The position numbers and the translations under genes were made by a program. 64,000 bases of DNA from Halomonas elongata. GTDB lineage: Bacteria; Pseudomonadota; Gammaproteobacteria; Pseudomonadales; Halomonadaceae. Shown here piece by piece: positions 1 through 9,282 of this stretch; the first letter of the stretch is position 1; every line of letters begins with the position of its first letter. The DNA lies in the NCBI RefSeq assembly GCF_029081005.1, contig NZ_JAJQTQ010000001.1:124001-188000 (forward strand). Direction: 5' to 3'. The notes beneath the pieces were generated by a model, which saw only the letters and a program-made list of their open reading frames with translations, made no database searches and was not told the origin of the DNA.

Positions 1-1412
1 TCGCGGCGCATCATGGTGTCGCTGTACGCCACGCCATAGCGACGTCGCGACCAGGCATACAAGGCCAGCCCAAGCAGCGTCCAGACGGCGAAGATACCCC
101 ATTCCACCATCGACAGTGCCGACGGACTGCCGGGCAGGTAGAGCCCGATCAACGCGATGGAGAGCAACACCGAGAGAGCACCGACGGTCTTGCCCCGGCG
201 CACACGAAATGGACGCTCCAATTCGGGTTCTCGACGGCGCAGCACGACGAAGGACAGCGCGACGAACAGGTAGGCGATGACGATGCCCAGACCACCGGCT
301 ACTACCAGCCAGACCAGCGCCGGCCGACCGAAGAAGGGAGCGATGGCCGACAGCAGCCCCATGACCAGGATAGCGTTGGTCGGTGTACGGTGCCTGGGAT
401 GCAGCTTGGCGAGAAACGCCGGCAGCATGCCGGCGTGCGCCAGAGCATAGATAGCTCGAGACCCCCCGATATAGAAGGCGTTCCAACTGGTGATGATGCC
501 GGCGATCCCCGCCAGGATCATGAGGTTCCCCGCCCAGGGGGCCTGAAAGACCGCCTGCATGGCATCGGGTACCGCCAGCGAGCTCTCGGCCAGTGCCGGG
601 GAATCGAGCATCAAGGCAGTCCCGAGGATGATGAGGGCATACCAGAAGACGGCCAGGATCACCGAGATCATCAGCACGCGACCGATCTCCCGAAATGGCA
701 GGTTGATCTCTTCAGCAGCCTGGGGGATCACGTCAAAGCCGACGAACATGAACGGCACCATGATGATCACCGCCATGATGCCGCCGATCACGCCCTCCTC
801 CACGTTGAACAGCGGGTCCATAGTGGCGGCGTTACCTTCGAACAGGGCTCCAGTGATGAACATGATACCCACTACCAGGATCAGCAGCGTCACGACCTTC
901 TGTACCAGGGCCGCCGTACGTACACCGATATAGTTGATCCATGTCATCACCACCGAGCCGGCTACACCAACCGCCACCCAGGTCGCGTTGACGTCCCAAC
1001 CAGCGATGGTCCACATCCGCCCCACCGCATAATTCGGGAAGAGATGCTCCACCACGGTCGGCAAGGCCACGGCTTCGAAGGAGACGACGCTGACATAGCC
1101 CAGTGTGATCGCCCAGGTACAAAGAAAGGACGCGAAGTGGCCCAAGGCCCGATAACTGTAGACATGCTCTCCCCCCACCTGAGGCATCGCCGAAGCCAGT
1201 TCTGCATAAGTCAGCCCCACCAGGACGATCACGGCGCCCCCCAGCAGGAAGGCGACGATGGCCCCCAGGCTACCGGCCGACTGGATCCAGTTTCCGGTCA
1301 TCACGATCCAGCCCCAGCCGATCATCGCGCCGAACGCCAGAGCCAGCACATCCTTGCGTGCCAATACCCGTGTCAGTCGTGTCGTGTCATCATGCATACG
1401 TCGATTGTCCAT
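1..1412 (-). CDS. APC-family amino acid permease (3' end outside window)
   Basis: The minus-strand frame is open from an ATG at 1412 to base 1, so about 470 residues are visible and the C-terminus is missing. The protein starts MDNRRMHDDT and soon enters a glycine-rich first membrane segment with GAMIGWGWIVMTG, the substrate-binding unwound helix typical of the amino acid/polyamine/organocation superfamily. About eleven to twelve hydrophobic segments follow, including SAMPQVGGEHVYSYRALG after the second. An internal ATG at 1397 is an alternative start; neither has a strong ribosome binding site. It is an inner-membrane symporter for an amino acid or amine. The substrate cannot be read from sequence and no catabolic partner is adjacent. 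The long plus-strand open frame over this region is a shadow. Confidence 0.85.
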   Translation of the reverse strand, partial: MDNRRMHDDTTRLTRVLARKDVLALAFGAMIGWGWIVMTGNWIQSAGSLGAIVAFLLGGAVIVLVGLTYAELASAMPQVGGEHVYSYRALGHFASFLCTWAITLGYVSVVSFEAVALPTVVEHLFPNYAVGRMWTIAGWDVNATWVAVGVAGSVVMTWINYIGVRTAALVQKVVTLLILVVGIMFITGALFEGNAATMDPLFNVEEGVIGGIMAVIIMVPFMFVGFDVIPQAAEEINLPFREIGRVLMISVILAVFWYALIILGTALMLDSPALAESSLAVPDAMQAVFQAPWAGNLMILAGIAGIITSWNAFYIGGSRAIYALAHAGMLPAFLAKLHPRHRTPTNAILVMGLLSAIAPFFGRPALVWLVVAGGLGIVIAYLFVALSFVVLRRREPELERPFRVRRGKTVGALSVLLSIALIGLYLPGSPSALSMVEWGIFAVWTLLGLALYAWSRRRYGVAYSDTMMRR

Positions 1413-1663
1413 CTTGTTGTCGGCTGTTCGTATCGTTCACTTTATAAATCGCCGTAAAAAATAAACAACATTCACGCCTGGCACAAGACAACACGGGCCG
1501 TCGTTTCCTCCCTCTTTTGTCGTAGAAGCTTGCCGCCGTATCCCCCCTTCGCCCTGTCGGCCGACTTCCCCTCGGTGACCTTCCAAATCGGGCTTGCGAG
1601 ACACTGGCGAAAGTGGGAAAAAGGTTGCATCCTGTAGCGGTCGACCCGTCCCACTGGAGCATC

Positions 1664-1942
1664 ATGAGCACGGCAAGCCATACCTTCGAGACGGATCCCA
1701 GCGATCCTCCTCCACGAAGATGCCCTGACCTCGACGTCAGGGACCTTGAACAACGCACGCGCCTCATGCGCATCATTACTCGGCTGATCGCCGTATCGGA
1801 CCTCGGCAGCCGCGATATCGCCCGCCGCGCCGGCCTGCCAATGCAGAAGATCAGCGACCTCCTCGCCGGGCGCCTGGAGCAGCTGACGCTCGACGAGCTG
1901 CAAAGCCTGCGGCGGACCATCGACCCCGAACTCACGTCCTGA
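1664..1942 (+). CDS. Small XRE-like helix-turn-helix protein
   Basis: This encodes a 92-residue protein from the ATG at 1664, preceded by GGAG at 1656-1659. A GTG at 1613 would add 17 residues. The first 30 residues are proline-rich and probably disordered. The rest (about residues 35-85) reads as a compact helical domain, with SRDIARRAGLPMQKISDLL as a plausible helix-turn-helix of the XRE/HigA-antitoxin type. It is probably a DNA-binding protein. No toxin-like gene is adjacent, so an antitoxin role is not supported. It is divergent from the APC permease across about 250 bp and could regulate it, which is inference. Confidence 0.6.
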   Translation: MSTASHTFETDPSDPPPRRCPDLDVRDLEQRTRLMRIITRLIAVSDLGSRDIARRAGLPMQKISDLLAGRLEQLTLDELQSLRRTIDPELTS

Positions 1943-2057
1943 CGACGCATGCGCGGCGGCGGCCTTGTTGTGCCACCGCCGCCCGCTTTCGCAATCCCCA
2001 CAACCAGGCTGTCCCAGACAACCAGCCTGCAACGATCAGCGATACAGGGAGTGCCCC

Positions 2058-2741
2058 ATGCGATACCTCGCTACCGGCCTGCTGGCCACCGGGCTTGTCA
2101 TGGCCGCTTCGTCCCCCGCGATGGCCGATGGCAGTGCCAAGCTGGAAGCCCAATCGGACCAGGGCGGCGTCACCATGGACGTCCGCTGGGCCGGCGATAA
2201 CCTGCGGATGGATTTCCCCGACCAGTCACAGGCCGGATTCATGCTGCTGCGCGACGGCAAGGGCTATATGGTCAGCCAGATGCAGGGGCAGACCATGATC
2301 ATGGACATGGCCAAGCTGAAGGACATGGCCGAAAACATGGGCGGGGGTGAGGTCGAGACCATGACCGGCCAGCAGGCCAGCCAGGTGGACGCCCTCGAAT
2401 CCACGGGCGACAGCGAATCCATCGCCGGCCTCGAGGGCGAGGTCTACCGGCTCCAGTGGACCGACAAGAGCGGCACTGCGCACGACGACGAGATCGTGCT
2501 CAGCGATGATGGCCAGGTGCGGGAACTGATGTCGGCCTTCCACGACTATCAGCGCACCATGACCGGTGAGCCCGACCCCATCGCCACGACGCTGGAAGAA
2601 CGCGGACTTGGCATGCTGCGCTTCGGTGACCGCTTCCGGCTGGCCGAGCTATCCGACGCCTCCCCGGCGCCGGATATCTTCGAGTTGCCCGAGAACGCCA
2701 AGACCTTCGAGGACATGATGCGCTCGGCCGTCTCGGAATAA
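2058..2741 (+). CDS. Periplasmic protein of unknown function (DUF4412-like)
   Basis: This encodes a 227-residue protein starting MRYLATGLLATGLVMAASS, a clear Sec signal peptide with likely cleavage after AMA near residue 23. A GGGAG site ends 6 bases before the ATG and decides the start; upstream in-frame codons are spurious. The mature part is acidic and methionine-rich, with a repetitive beta-strand feel (residues 24-100: MDVRW, LRMDF, FMLLRDGKGYMVSQ). This resembles DUF4412-type periplasmic proteins that read like a LolA-type half-barrel. No catalytic motif is visible. It converges on ilvD with 6 bp between stops. The family assignment is by eye only. Confidence 0.6.
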   Translation: MRYLATGLLATGLVMAASSPAMADGSAKLEAQSDQGGVTMDVRWAGDNLRMDFPDQSQAGFMLLRDGKGYMVSQMQGQTMIMDMAKLKDMAENMGGGEVETMTGQQASQVDALESTGDSESIAGLEGEVYRLQWTDKSGTAHDDEIVLSDDGQVRELMSAFHDYQRTMTGEPDPIATTLEERGLGMLRFGDRFRLAELSDASPAPDIFELPENAKTFEDMMRSAVSE

Positions 2742-2747
2742 CGCGGT

Positions 2748-4436
2748 TCACTCCAGTCGGTCGGTCACCGCGCCCATCGAGGCCGAACTGACGACCCGGG
2801 CATACTTGGCCAGGGCACCACGGGTATAACGTGGCTCGGGACGCTGCCAGGCGGCGCGACGACGCGCCAGCTCATCATCGTCCAGGGCCACGTCGATGGT
2901 GTTGGCCTCGGCATCGATGGTGATGCGGTCGCCATCCTCCAGCAGCGCCAGCGGGCCACCGTCGAAGGCCTCGGGCGTGACGTGGCCGACCACGAAACCG
3001 TGGCTGCCGCCGGAGAAGCGCCCATCGGTGATCAAGGCCACCTGATCGCCGAGGCCCCGCCCCATGATCGCCGAGGTCGGCGTCAGCATCTCGCGCATGC
3101 CCGGCCCGCCGCGTGGCCCTTCATAACGAATGACCACCACGTCGCCGGCCACCACGACGCCATCGTTGATACGCGCCTGGGCTTCTTCTTCCGAACCGAA
3201 TACCCGCGCCGTGCCGGTGAAGTGCGTCCCCTCCTTGCCGGTGATCTTGGCCACCGCGCCTTCCGGCGCCAGATTGCCGTAGAGAATGCGCAGGTGGCTC
3301 TCGTCCTTGAGCGGGGCCTCCAGCGGGGCAATGATCGACTGTCCATCGGGATAGGGCGCCACCTCGGCCAGGTTCTCGGCCAGCGTCTTGCCCGTCACCG
3401 TCAGGCAGTCGCCATGCAGCAGGCCGGCATCGAGCAAGGTCTTCATCAACGGCAGGATACCGCCGATGGCGACCAGCTCGCTCATCATGTAATGGCCGCT
3501 GGGACGCAGGTCGGCGAGCACCGGCACCCGACGGCCGATGGCGGTGAAGTCATCGAGGCTCAACGACACGCCGATGGTGTCCGCCATGGCAATCAGGTGC
3601 AGCACGGCATTGGTCGAGCCGCCCAGCGCGATCACCACCGTGATGGCATTCTCGAAGGCCTCGCGGGTCATGATGTCCGAAGGCTTGATGTCGTGCTCGA
3701 GCAGCTTGAGCACGGCCTCTCCCGCCGCCTGGCTATCGCCGCGCTTCTCGTCCGACACGGCGTTCTGGGCGGAGCTGCCCGGCAGGCTCATGCCCAGCGC
3801 CTCGATGGCCGAAGCCATGGTGTTGGCGGTGTACATGCCGCCGCAGGCGCCAGGGCCGGGAATCGCCGTTTCCTCGATGCGCTTCACGTCGATGAGGTCG
3901 AGATCGCCACGGCTGTGGGCCCCCATGGCCTCGAACACCGAGACCAGATCGGTATGGTCGGCGCCGGGCATGATGGTCCCGCCATAGACGAAGACGCTGG
4001 GACGATTCAGTCGGGCCAGCCCCATCAGGCATCCCGGCATGTTCTTGTCGCAGCCGCCCAGCGCCACCAGGCCGTCGAAGCCCTCGCAGCCGGCCACCGT
4101 CTCGATGGAGTCGGCGATCACCTCCCGCGACACCAGCGAATACTTCATGCCCTCGGTACCGTTGGCGATGCCATCGGAAATGGTGATGGTATTGAAGACC
4201 ACCCCCTTGCCACCGGCCGCATCGGCGCCGGCACTGGCCCGGTCGGCCAGCTCGGCGAGATGGCTGTTGCAGGGCGTGACCTGGCTCCAGGTCGAGGCGA
4301 TGCCCACCTGCGGCTTGCTGAAGTCGTCATCGGAAAAACCGACCGCGCGCAACATGGCGCGGCTGGCCGACTTGCCGATGCCATCCACCACCGGGGCGGA
4401 ATATCGGCGACGTGAGTCACTTGGTGTATCGCTCAT
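2748..4436 (-). CDS. ilvD: Dihydroxy-acid dehydratase IlvD
   Basis: This encodes a 562-residue enzyme that dehydrates 2,3-dihydroxy-isovalerate and 2,3-dihydroxy-3-methylvalerate to the 2-keto acids of valine and isoleucine biosynthesis. The IlvD/Edd signature GGCDKNMPG places a cluster cysteine at 129. Further conserved cysteines sit at 56 (TPCNSH) and 198 ([12 protein letters not shown]). The three-cysteine pattern and the roughly 560-residue length fit the shorter, 2Fe-2S-type branch rather than the 616-residue E. coli type; that distinction is inference. No other ilv gene is adjacent. It lies downstream of tenA on the same strand with an 86-bp gap and is probably transcribed separately. 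Confidence 0.96.
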   Translation of the reverse strand: MSDTPSDSRRRYSAPVVDGIGKSASRAMLRAVGFSDDDFSKPQVGIASTWSQVTPCNSHLAELADRASAGADAAGGKGVVFNTITISDGIANGTEGMKYSLVSREVIADSIETVAGCEGFDGLVALGGCDKNMPGCLMGLARLNRPSVFVYGGTIMPGADHTDLVSVFEAMGAHSRGDLDLIDVKRIEETAIPGPGACGGMYTANTMASAIEALGMSLPGSSAQNAVSDEKRGDSQAAGEAVLKLLEHDIKPSDIMTREAFENAITVVIALGGSTNAVLHLIAMADTIGVSLSLDDFTAIGRRVPVLADLRPSGHYMMSELVAIGGILPLMKTLLDAGLLHGDCLTVTGKTLAENLAEVAPYPDGQSIIAPLEAPLKDESHLRILYGNLAPEGAVAKITGKEGTHFTGTARVFGSEEEAQARINDGVVVAGDVVVIRYEGPRGGPGMREMLTPTSAIMGRGLGDQVALITDGRFSGGSHGFVVGHVTPEAFDGGPLALLEDGDRITIDAEANTIDVALDDDELARRRAAWQRPEPRYTRGALAKYARVVSSASMGAVTDRLE

Positions 4437-4522
4437 GCGGGCTCTCCTCGGGTCGCTAGTCTGACCTTCAGAGGGTGGCTGGCCGCGCCCGCCATGACAA
4501 CCCGGTCGAGCCGACGCCCGGT

Positions 4523-5227
4523 TCAGCGACGAGGATGGACGGCGTCGTGGAACGCCAGCTCCTTGGCCACCGTCTCGCGGAAGCGCTCGGCCATCCGCAA
4601 GAAGTCGGCGTCATCGAGTCCGGCCGCCTCTTCGTCCAGGCGACGGCGCAGCCAGTCGACGAAGGCCTGGAAATCCGGGTTGTCGTGCAGGTCGATCCAC
4701 TCGTTCATCAACGGATGCAGGCCCTCGGCGCGGGAGACTCGGGTCGCCCAATCCAGGTAGAGCCATTCGGTGACCACCAGGACCGCCAGCATCTCGGCAT
4801 AGCGCCCTTCGCCGGAAGGCGCGCTTCCCATGCCGGTATCGCGAAGCAGCTTCCGGAAGTCGCGAGTCGCCGGCAGGTACTCGGCCCGGGCCGACACCCC
4901 GAAGGCTTCGAAGGTCCGCTGGAAGGTGCTGTTCTCGTCACTGGTCAGCATGCCCATGAACTGCCCCAGCACCACGCGGTCTTCCATGTTCGGCGCATGG
5001 CCGATGGCATGGCCGATCAAGGCGGTGAAGGGATCCACGAACCCGTAGTCCTGCACCATGTAGGCGGCGAAACGCCCGCCCTCCAGACATCCGGAAGCCA
5101 GATCGTCGAACAGCGGGTGGTGCACGGTCTCGGACCAGTCGGGCTCGCTGATCTCGCGCAGCCAGTCGGTGATGCGGGGAGCCTCCTGGCCCGCGGCCCA
5201 TGTCTGCCAGTTGGTGCGCGACGTCAT
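4523..5227 (-). CDS. tenA: TenA-family thiamine-salvage protein, cysteine-less (TenA_E) type
   Basis: This encodes a 234-residue all-helical TenA/THI-4 family protein. Family landmarks are [15 protein letters not shown] (53-67) and a C-terminal helix ending [17 protein letters not shown]. Classical TenA (thiaminase II, aminopyrimidine aminohydrolase) has an active-site cysteine in a CPWLYAE-like stretch. Here the equivalent is [11 protein letters not shown] (151-161), with threonine/glutamate and no cysteine. That marks the TenA_E subgroup, of which plant members are reported to act in salvage of formylaminopyrimidine/aminopyrimidine to HMP. The start codon overlaps the stop of thiV by 4 bp, so both share the TPP riboswitch. 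The precise reaction is inferred. Confidence 0.88.
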   Translation of the reverse strand: MTSRTNWQTWAAGQEAPRITDWLREISEPDWSETVHHPLFDDLASGCLEGGRFAAYMVQDYGFVDPFTALIGHAIGHAPNMEDRVVLGQFMGMLTSDENSTFQRTFEAFGVSARAEYLPATRDFRKLLRDTGMGSAPSGEGRYAEMLAVLVVTEWLYLDWATRVSRAEGLHPLMNEWIDLHDNPDFQAFVDWLRRRLDEEAAGLDDADFLRMAERFRETVAKELAFHDAVHPRR

Positions 5228-6630
5228 GGCGTGTCTCCTTCGCTCGTCAGGGGGGTACGTGTGGCGGGCCGGAAGCCGGCGACCAGCAGGCTGACCAGAG
5301 TGGAAGCCACCAGGGCACCGAGGAACGGCGGCAGCGTCGGCACGCCCCCCGGGAAACTCGCCGCCAGGAGGCCAGCCATCGGTTCACCCTGGCTCACCCA
5401 GCCCGGCAGCACCGCGCCCAGCAGGCCGGCGACCCCGCCGGCCACCGCGGCCAGCGGGCCCATGCGACGCCACAGCCCCAGCAGTACCGGCACCACGATG
5501 GCCGCGCACAGCAGATCGGCGACCAGGAACAGGCGCAATACGGACAGCCCCTGCAGGGCGATCACCACCACCGGGACCATCAAGGCCACGGTGACCAGCC
5601 GCGCGGTTCCGATGGACAATCCGCGACGCCCGGAACCCGCCACCACCAGCGAGGCGATGGCGTTCTGCAGGGTATCCACACTCGACGCCACCAGGGTGAC
5701 GGCCAGCACCAGTGCCGGCACGCCGAGCCAGCTCGGCGCCTCGGTCAGCAGGGCGAAGAAGGGAATCGGCGGCTCGCCCAATGGCAACCCCTGCATGGCG
5801 GCCAGCATGCCGAGGCCACCGATCGCCATGATCACCACCAGAACACTGCCACCACCCAGCAGGGCGCCTCGTCCCAGCGCCTGACTCGTCTCGGCCGCCC
5901 AGATGCGTTGCCAATAGCCCTGGTGGAAGAGATTGGCCGCCGTCACCGCGATGACCAGGGTCAACGCCACCGATAGCGCCCCGCCGGTGGGCGTGGACGG
6001 CATCGTCGCCTCCGCCGGCAACGGCGGCAGGCGCCATACGGACACCCCGGCAACCAGCACCAGCAATCCGAGCAGCAACCAGGCCTGCCAGCGATCCGTG
6101 GCCAGGCTGGCACGCAGGCCGCCCAGTACCGTATACACCAGGGTAACGACGGCCACGCCGATCACCACCAGCGACGGCGGCACCTCGGACAGCAAGGAGG
6201 CGATCGCGCCGATGGCCGTCAGCTCGGCGGCCAGGAAACACGCCATGTAGAGGATCGAGACCAGCGCGACCCAGCGCCGCACGCCGGCGCCATAGCAGGC
6301 CTCGGCGAACTCGCCGATGCTGCGCCCCTCGGGCAGGTGCCGACGAATCACCGGGCCATACAGCCCCAGCACGACGAAGGGCAGCGCCGAGCCGACGGCA
6401 TAGCCGGCCAGCGCCACCGGCCCCACGAAAGCGCCGATTTCCGGCGGCGCAAAGAGAATCCAGGCCCCCATGCTCGAGGCCAGAAAGGAAAGACCGATCG
6501 ACTGGGCGCCCTGGGAGTTCCGGGCGGTCACATAGTCATCGAGGGGGCCATCGGCCCGGCGGGCCCGCAGGCCCAGGTAGGCAAAACACAGCAGCGCCGC
6601 GCCAAGCACGGCTGACGTCAGGTAAGGCAT
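5224..6630 (-). CDS. thiV: Na+/solute symporter of the thiamine regulon (ThiV-like)
   Basis: This encodes a 468-residue integral membrane protein of the sodium:solute symporter (SSS, PanF-like) family with about 13 hydrophobic segments. Family-typical stretches include RNSQGAQSIGLSFLASSMGAW in the first core helix and GGLRASLATDRWQ mid-protein. It sits directly behind a TPP riboswitch and is translationally coupled to tenA (4-bp overlap). That context matches the SSS transporter named ThiV in comparative studies of the thiamine regulon, predicted to import hydroxymethylpyrimidine or related thiamine breakdown products. The transported compound is not proven. The ribosome binding site GGAGG (6640-6644) lies inside the riboswitch. 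Confidence 0.85.
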   Translation of the reverse strand: MPYLTSAVLGAALLCFAYLGLRARRADGPLDDYVTARNSQGAQSIGLSFLASSMGAWILFAPPEIGAFVGPVALAGYAVGSALPFVVLGLYGPVIRRHLPEGRSIGEFAEACYGAGVRRWVALVSILYMACFLAAELTAIGAIASLLSEVPPSLVVIGVAVVTLVYTVLGGLRASLATDRWQAWLLLGLLVLVAGVSVWRLPPLPAEATMPSTPTGGALSVALTLVIAVTAANLFHQGYWQRIWAAETSQALGRGALLGGGSVLVVIMAIGGLGMLAAMQGLPLGEPPIPFFALLTEAPSWLGVPALVLAVTLVASSVDTLQNAIASLVVAGSGRRGLSIGTARLVTVALMVPVVVIALQGLSVLRLFLVADLLCAAIVVPVLLGLWRRMGPLAAVAGGVAGLLGAVLPGWVSQGEPMAGLLAASFPGGVPTLPPFLGALVASTLVSLLVAGFRPATRTPLTSEGDTP

Positions 6631-6631
6631 G

Positions 6632-6724
6632 TCGCGCTTCCTCCGCCGGCATGAACCGGATCAGGTTCCAGGGTCAGCGTCACGCGCTCTCTCAGTCCCG
6701 TCGATGACGAGACTCCCCTGGCGA
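6632..6724 (-). promoter_or_regulatory. TPP riboswitch (THI element)
   Basis: Read on the minus strand, the region has the conserved TPP aptamer blocks in order: CAGGGGAG, ACTGAGAGAG, GACCC, GAACCTGATCCGG and ATGCCGGCGGAGG. The outer strands TCGC and GCGA can close helix P1. The Shine-Dalgarno GGAGG at 6640-6644 is itself the last conserved block of the aptamer and lies 9 bases before the thiV ATG. TPP binding should therefore occlude ribosome access directly, with no separate expression platform. No terminator-like hairpin lies between aptamer and gene, which favours translational control. Confidence 0.95.
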
Positions 6725-6888
6725 CAGTGGATGAATTGTGAGGGAAACGGCGCCGAACGCGACGTTTCCACGGCAGCCCGAAAAGGCCACCCGACAGCAT
6801 GCCACACTCGTCGCCAGAAGACGAATGCCCCGGGGCGCCTGGACCTTTTCCTGGAAGTCAGCGAGCGCAGACACTTTTCGTACAGACA

Positions 6889-8100
6889 CTAAAATGCCGT
6901 TTCGAGCATCTCGGTCACGGTCAGCCGCTCATCGACCAGACAGATCCGCCGCCACTTGTCGAAGGTCAGGCAGGGATGCGAGGCGCCGAAGGCCACCACA
7001 TCGCCGATCCGGACATCGTCGGCGTCTTCGGGCAAGCGGATGAAGGCATGCTGGTCCATCAGCTTGGTGATCTCCCAGCCCTCGACGCTCAGCACCTCGT
7101 CCACCGAGCCGCCTTCCCGATAGCGCCGCAGCGGCTCGGGAAGATGATCGAAGCCGATATCGCGCTTGCCGAGCGCGACGATCGCCAACCCAGGTTCCGG
7201 CAATGACTGCACCTGGGCGAAGACCTCGAGCGCCGGCCGCAATCCCTCGTGCAGATCGGGCCGTCGCGACAGCACGCCGCGCTGGGCCTGGCGATAGATG
7301 CCGTGATCGTGCACCACATAGCAGCCAGGACGAATCACCGGCGTGAAGCGTCGACGCAGCTCGGCCGTATCGAAGGCCTCGGCGATCAGGTCGTACCAGG
7401 CCGATCCCGACGCGGTGATGATCGGCATGTCCACGGCGAGCCGACCCTCGTCATCCAGGCAGCGGGCCGCCTCGACCAGCCGAGTGGCATAATCGCGAAT
7501 CGCCGGCACCGGATCCTCGGCATGCACCACGCCCTCGTAGCCCTCCATGCCGGCCAATGCCAGGCCCGGCTCGGCATCGACGACCCGGGCCAGTTCCCTG
7601 ACCGCCTCCACGGAGCGGCAGCCGGTACGACCGCCCTCGACGCCCAGTTCGATCAGCACCTTGAGGGTCAAGCCACGTTCGGCGAAGAAACGCCCCAGGT
7701 CCTGCACGTTGGCTTCGCTATCGACCACGCAATGGAAGTCGGCGCCCGCCTCGAGCAATTCGGCGATGATCGCCATGTTGGCATGGCCCACCAACTGGTT
7801 GGCCATCAGCACTCGCACGACGCCACTGGCGAAGGCCGCACGACACTGCGGCGCGGTGGCCAGGGTGATGCCCCAGGCGCCGGCCTCGAGCTGGCGACGG
7901 AACAGCGCGGGCGTCATGGTGGTCTTGCCGTGCGGCGCCAGCTGGGCACCATGCGACTCGGCGAAACGCTGCATCCACGTCAGGTTATGCGCCAGCGGTG
8001 CCGCCTGTATCGCCGCCGCCGGCAGGCTCACGCCCCCCAGCAGCGAACGCCCGCCTTCCGGGGTTCCCTTGTCGCCCATCTTCGATGCCGTCTCGCGCAT
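6889..8100 (-). CDS. PLP-dependent D-amino acid deaminase/dehydratase (alanine-racemase-fold, DSD1-like)
   Basis: This encodes a 403-residue fold-type III PLP enzyme. The N-terminal alanine-racemase barrel carries the Schiff-base lysine in APHGKTTMTP (Lys59). The C-terminal domain ends with GASHPCLTF, the His/Cys motif that binds zinc in eukaryotic D-serine dehydratase. The ATG at 8100 has an ideal GAGGAG site about 8 bases upstream; the longer open frame reaching 8400 runs through a repeat element and is rejected. The gene is divergent from an RpiR regulator and a D-aminoacylase operon, so it most likely deaminates D-amino acids (D-serine or D-threonine type) to keto acids. Exact substrate unknown. 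Confidence 0.85.
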   Translation of the reverse strand: MRETASKMGDKGTPEGGRSLLGGVSLPAAAIQAAPLAHNLTWMQRFAESHGAQLAPHGKTTMTPALFRRQLEAGAWGITLATAPQCRAAFASGVVRVLMANQLVGHANMAIIAELLEAGADFHCVVDSEANVQDLGRFFAERGLTLKVLIELGVEGGRTGCRSVEAVRELARVVDAEPGLALAGMEGYEGVVHAEDPVPAIRDYATRLVEAARCLDDEGRLAVDMPIITASGSAWYDLIAEAFDTAELRRRFTPVIRPGCYVVHDHGIYRQAQRGVLSRRPDLHEGLRPALEVFAQVQSLPEPGLAIVALGKRDIGFDHLPEPLRRYREGGSVDEVLSVEGWEITKLMDQHAFIRLPEDADDVRIGDVVAFGASHPCLTFDKWRRICLVDERLTVTEMLETAF

Positions 8101-8240
8101 TTCGTCACTCCTCGTCCTGGGGTCTCGGCCTTGTGCCACCGCCTTGCCGACGGCCCCTCTGATAAAAACTTTCACAAATATTGATTTATTGTTAGAAAAT
8201 ACCATACCTTGTTCGACAGGCAACCACTGGCCCTTATCCA

Positions 8241-8386
8241 AGGAAACGCTGAATAAATCGCCGAGCGTAGTGAAGCGCAAGGCGCATGGAGCACAGAAAG
8301 CGAGACATAACAGTTGGTTAGGCGAGCTTTCGAGCACCACGCAACACAGCGATTGGCACGCGCAGGCATTTAAGCAGTGTTTCCCT
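8241..8386. repeat. 146-bp MITE-like repeat, family B, copy 1
   Basis: This non-coding element has imperfect terminal inverted repeats: it begins AGGAAACGCTGAATAAAT and its other end reads, in reverse complement, AGGGAAACACTGCTTAAAT. A second copy of the same length and roughly 88% identity by eye lies at 20702-20847. Shared internal blocks include GAAGCGCAAGGCGC and GGAGCACAGAAAGCGAGACA. It fills most of the 316-bp divergent interval between the deaminase and rpiR genes and ends 30 bases before the rpiR start. No transposase is encoded. It is probably a non-autonomous derivative of an insertion sequence. Confidence 0.75.
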
Positions 8387-8416
8387 AGGCCTTTCATCAC
8401 ACGCCAGGAGACAGCG

Positions 8417-9280
8417 GTGACTCAGGACATCGACATCCTGTCACGCATCACCAGCGATTTCGCCGGCTTGCGTGACGCCGAAAAGAAGGTCGCCGAATTG
8501 ATCTTCGCCGATATCGATTTCGTCAGCGAGGCCAGCATTGGCGCCATCGCCGAACGCGCCGACGTCAGCGATGCCAGCGTGACCCGCTTCGCCCGGGCGG
8601 TGGGGTGCCAGAATGTACGCGATCTCAAGCGGCGACTGACGCGCGCCCTGGCGGCCGGACGACGCTTCATCCAGGATGCCGGTGATACCGACGGACTCGG
8701 TGCCGTCTACGACATCGCGACCCAGACGCTCGACGTCAATCGCGAACTGATGGAACAGGCCGACGTCGCCGGTGCCATCGAACTGCTCGACGGCGCCCGC
8801 CAGATCCTGGTTTTCGGCGCCGGCGGCGGCTCCACCATGCTGGCCCAGGAACTGCAGTTCCGACTGGTCAGGCTGGGATATGCCATCAGTGCCTATCCGC
8901 AGTCGCTGCTGCCGCGCATGGTGGCCTCGACCCTGGAACCCGACGATGTGGTGGTCACCCTCTCGGTGAGCGGTTATACGCCCGAGATCGTCGAATCGGC
9001 ACAGATTGCCCGCCAGTACGGCGCGCGGGTCGTGGCGATCACCGCCAACGGTTCGCCGCTGGCCGAGACCGCCGATGTGATCCTGCCGGTGGCCGCCCGC
9101 GAGACCGACTTCATCTATCACCCCTCGGCATCACGCTATGCCGTGCTCGCCGCCATCGATGTGCTGGCTCTCGAGCTCGCCCTGCGACATCAGGACCGCT
9201 CCCGCGACAAGCTGCGCCGGCTCAAGATCACCCTCGATGCCCATCGTGGCGGCGACAACCGCCAGCCACTGGGGGACTGA
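8417..9280 (+). CDS. RpiR/MurR-family transcriptional regulator
   Basis: This encodes a 287-residue regulator with an N-terminal RpiR helix-turn-helix (residues 1-80, SIGAIAERADVSDASVTRFARAVG) and a C-terminal SIS sugar-phosphate-type domain (about 110-260, QILVFGAGGGSTMLAQEL and VVVTLSVSGYTPEIV). The start is a GTG at 8417 with CAGGAG six bases upstream; the in-frame sequence further upstream is MITE and deaminase-promoter DNA. It lies 2 bp before the D-aminoacylase gene, so it heads that operon and is divergent from the deaminase gene. It most likely controls D-amino-acid catabolism in response to a pathway metabolite. Confidence 0.9.
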   Translation: MTQDIDILSRITSDFAGLRDAEKKVAELIFADIDFVSEASIGAIAERADVSDASVTRFARAVGCQNVRDLKRRLTRALAAGRRFIQDAGDTDGLGAVYDIATQTLDVNRELMEQADVAGAIELLDGARQILVFGAGGGSTMLAQELQFRLVRLGYAISAYPQSLLPRMVASTLEPDDVVVTLSVSGYTPEIVESAQIARQYGARVVAITANGSPLAETADVILPVAARETDFIYHPSASRYAVLAAIDVLALELALRHQDRSRDKLRRLKITLDAHRGGDNRQPLGD

Positions 9281-9282
9281 CC

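Noticed and set aside
390-1457. 355-codon plus-strand open frame
   Set aside because: Antisense shadow of the APC permease: histidine- and aspartate-rich, no domain, while the minus strand gives a clear transporter.
2982-4415. 477-codon plus-strand open frame
   Set aside because: Antisense shadow of ilvD with typical low-complexity composition.
8101-8400. 100-residue N-terminal extension of the D-amino acid deaminase
   Set aside because: It runs through the MITE-like repeat, and the internal ATG at 8100 has an excellent ribosome binding site.
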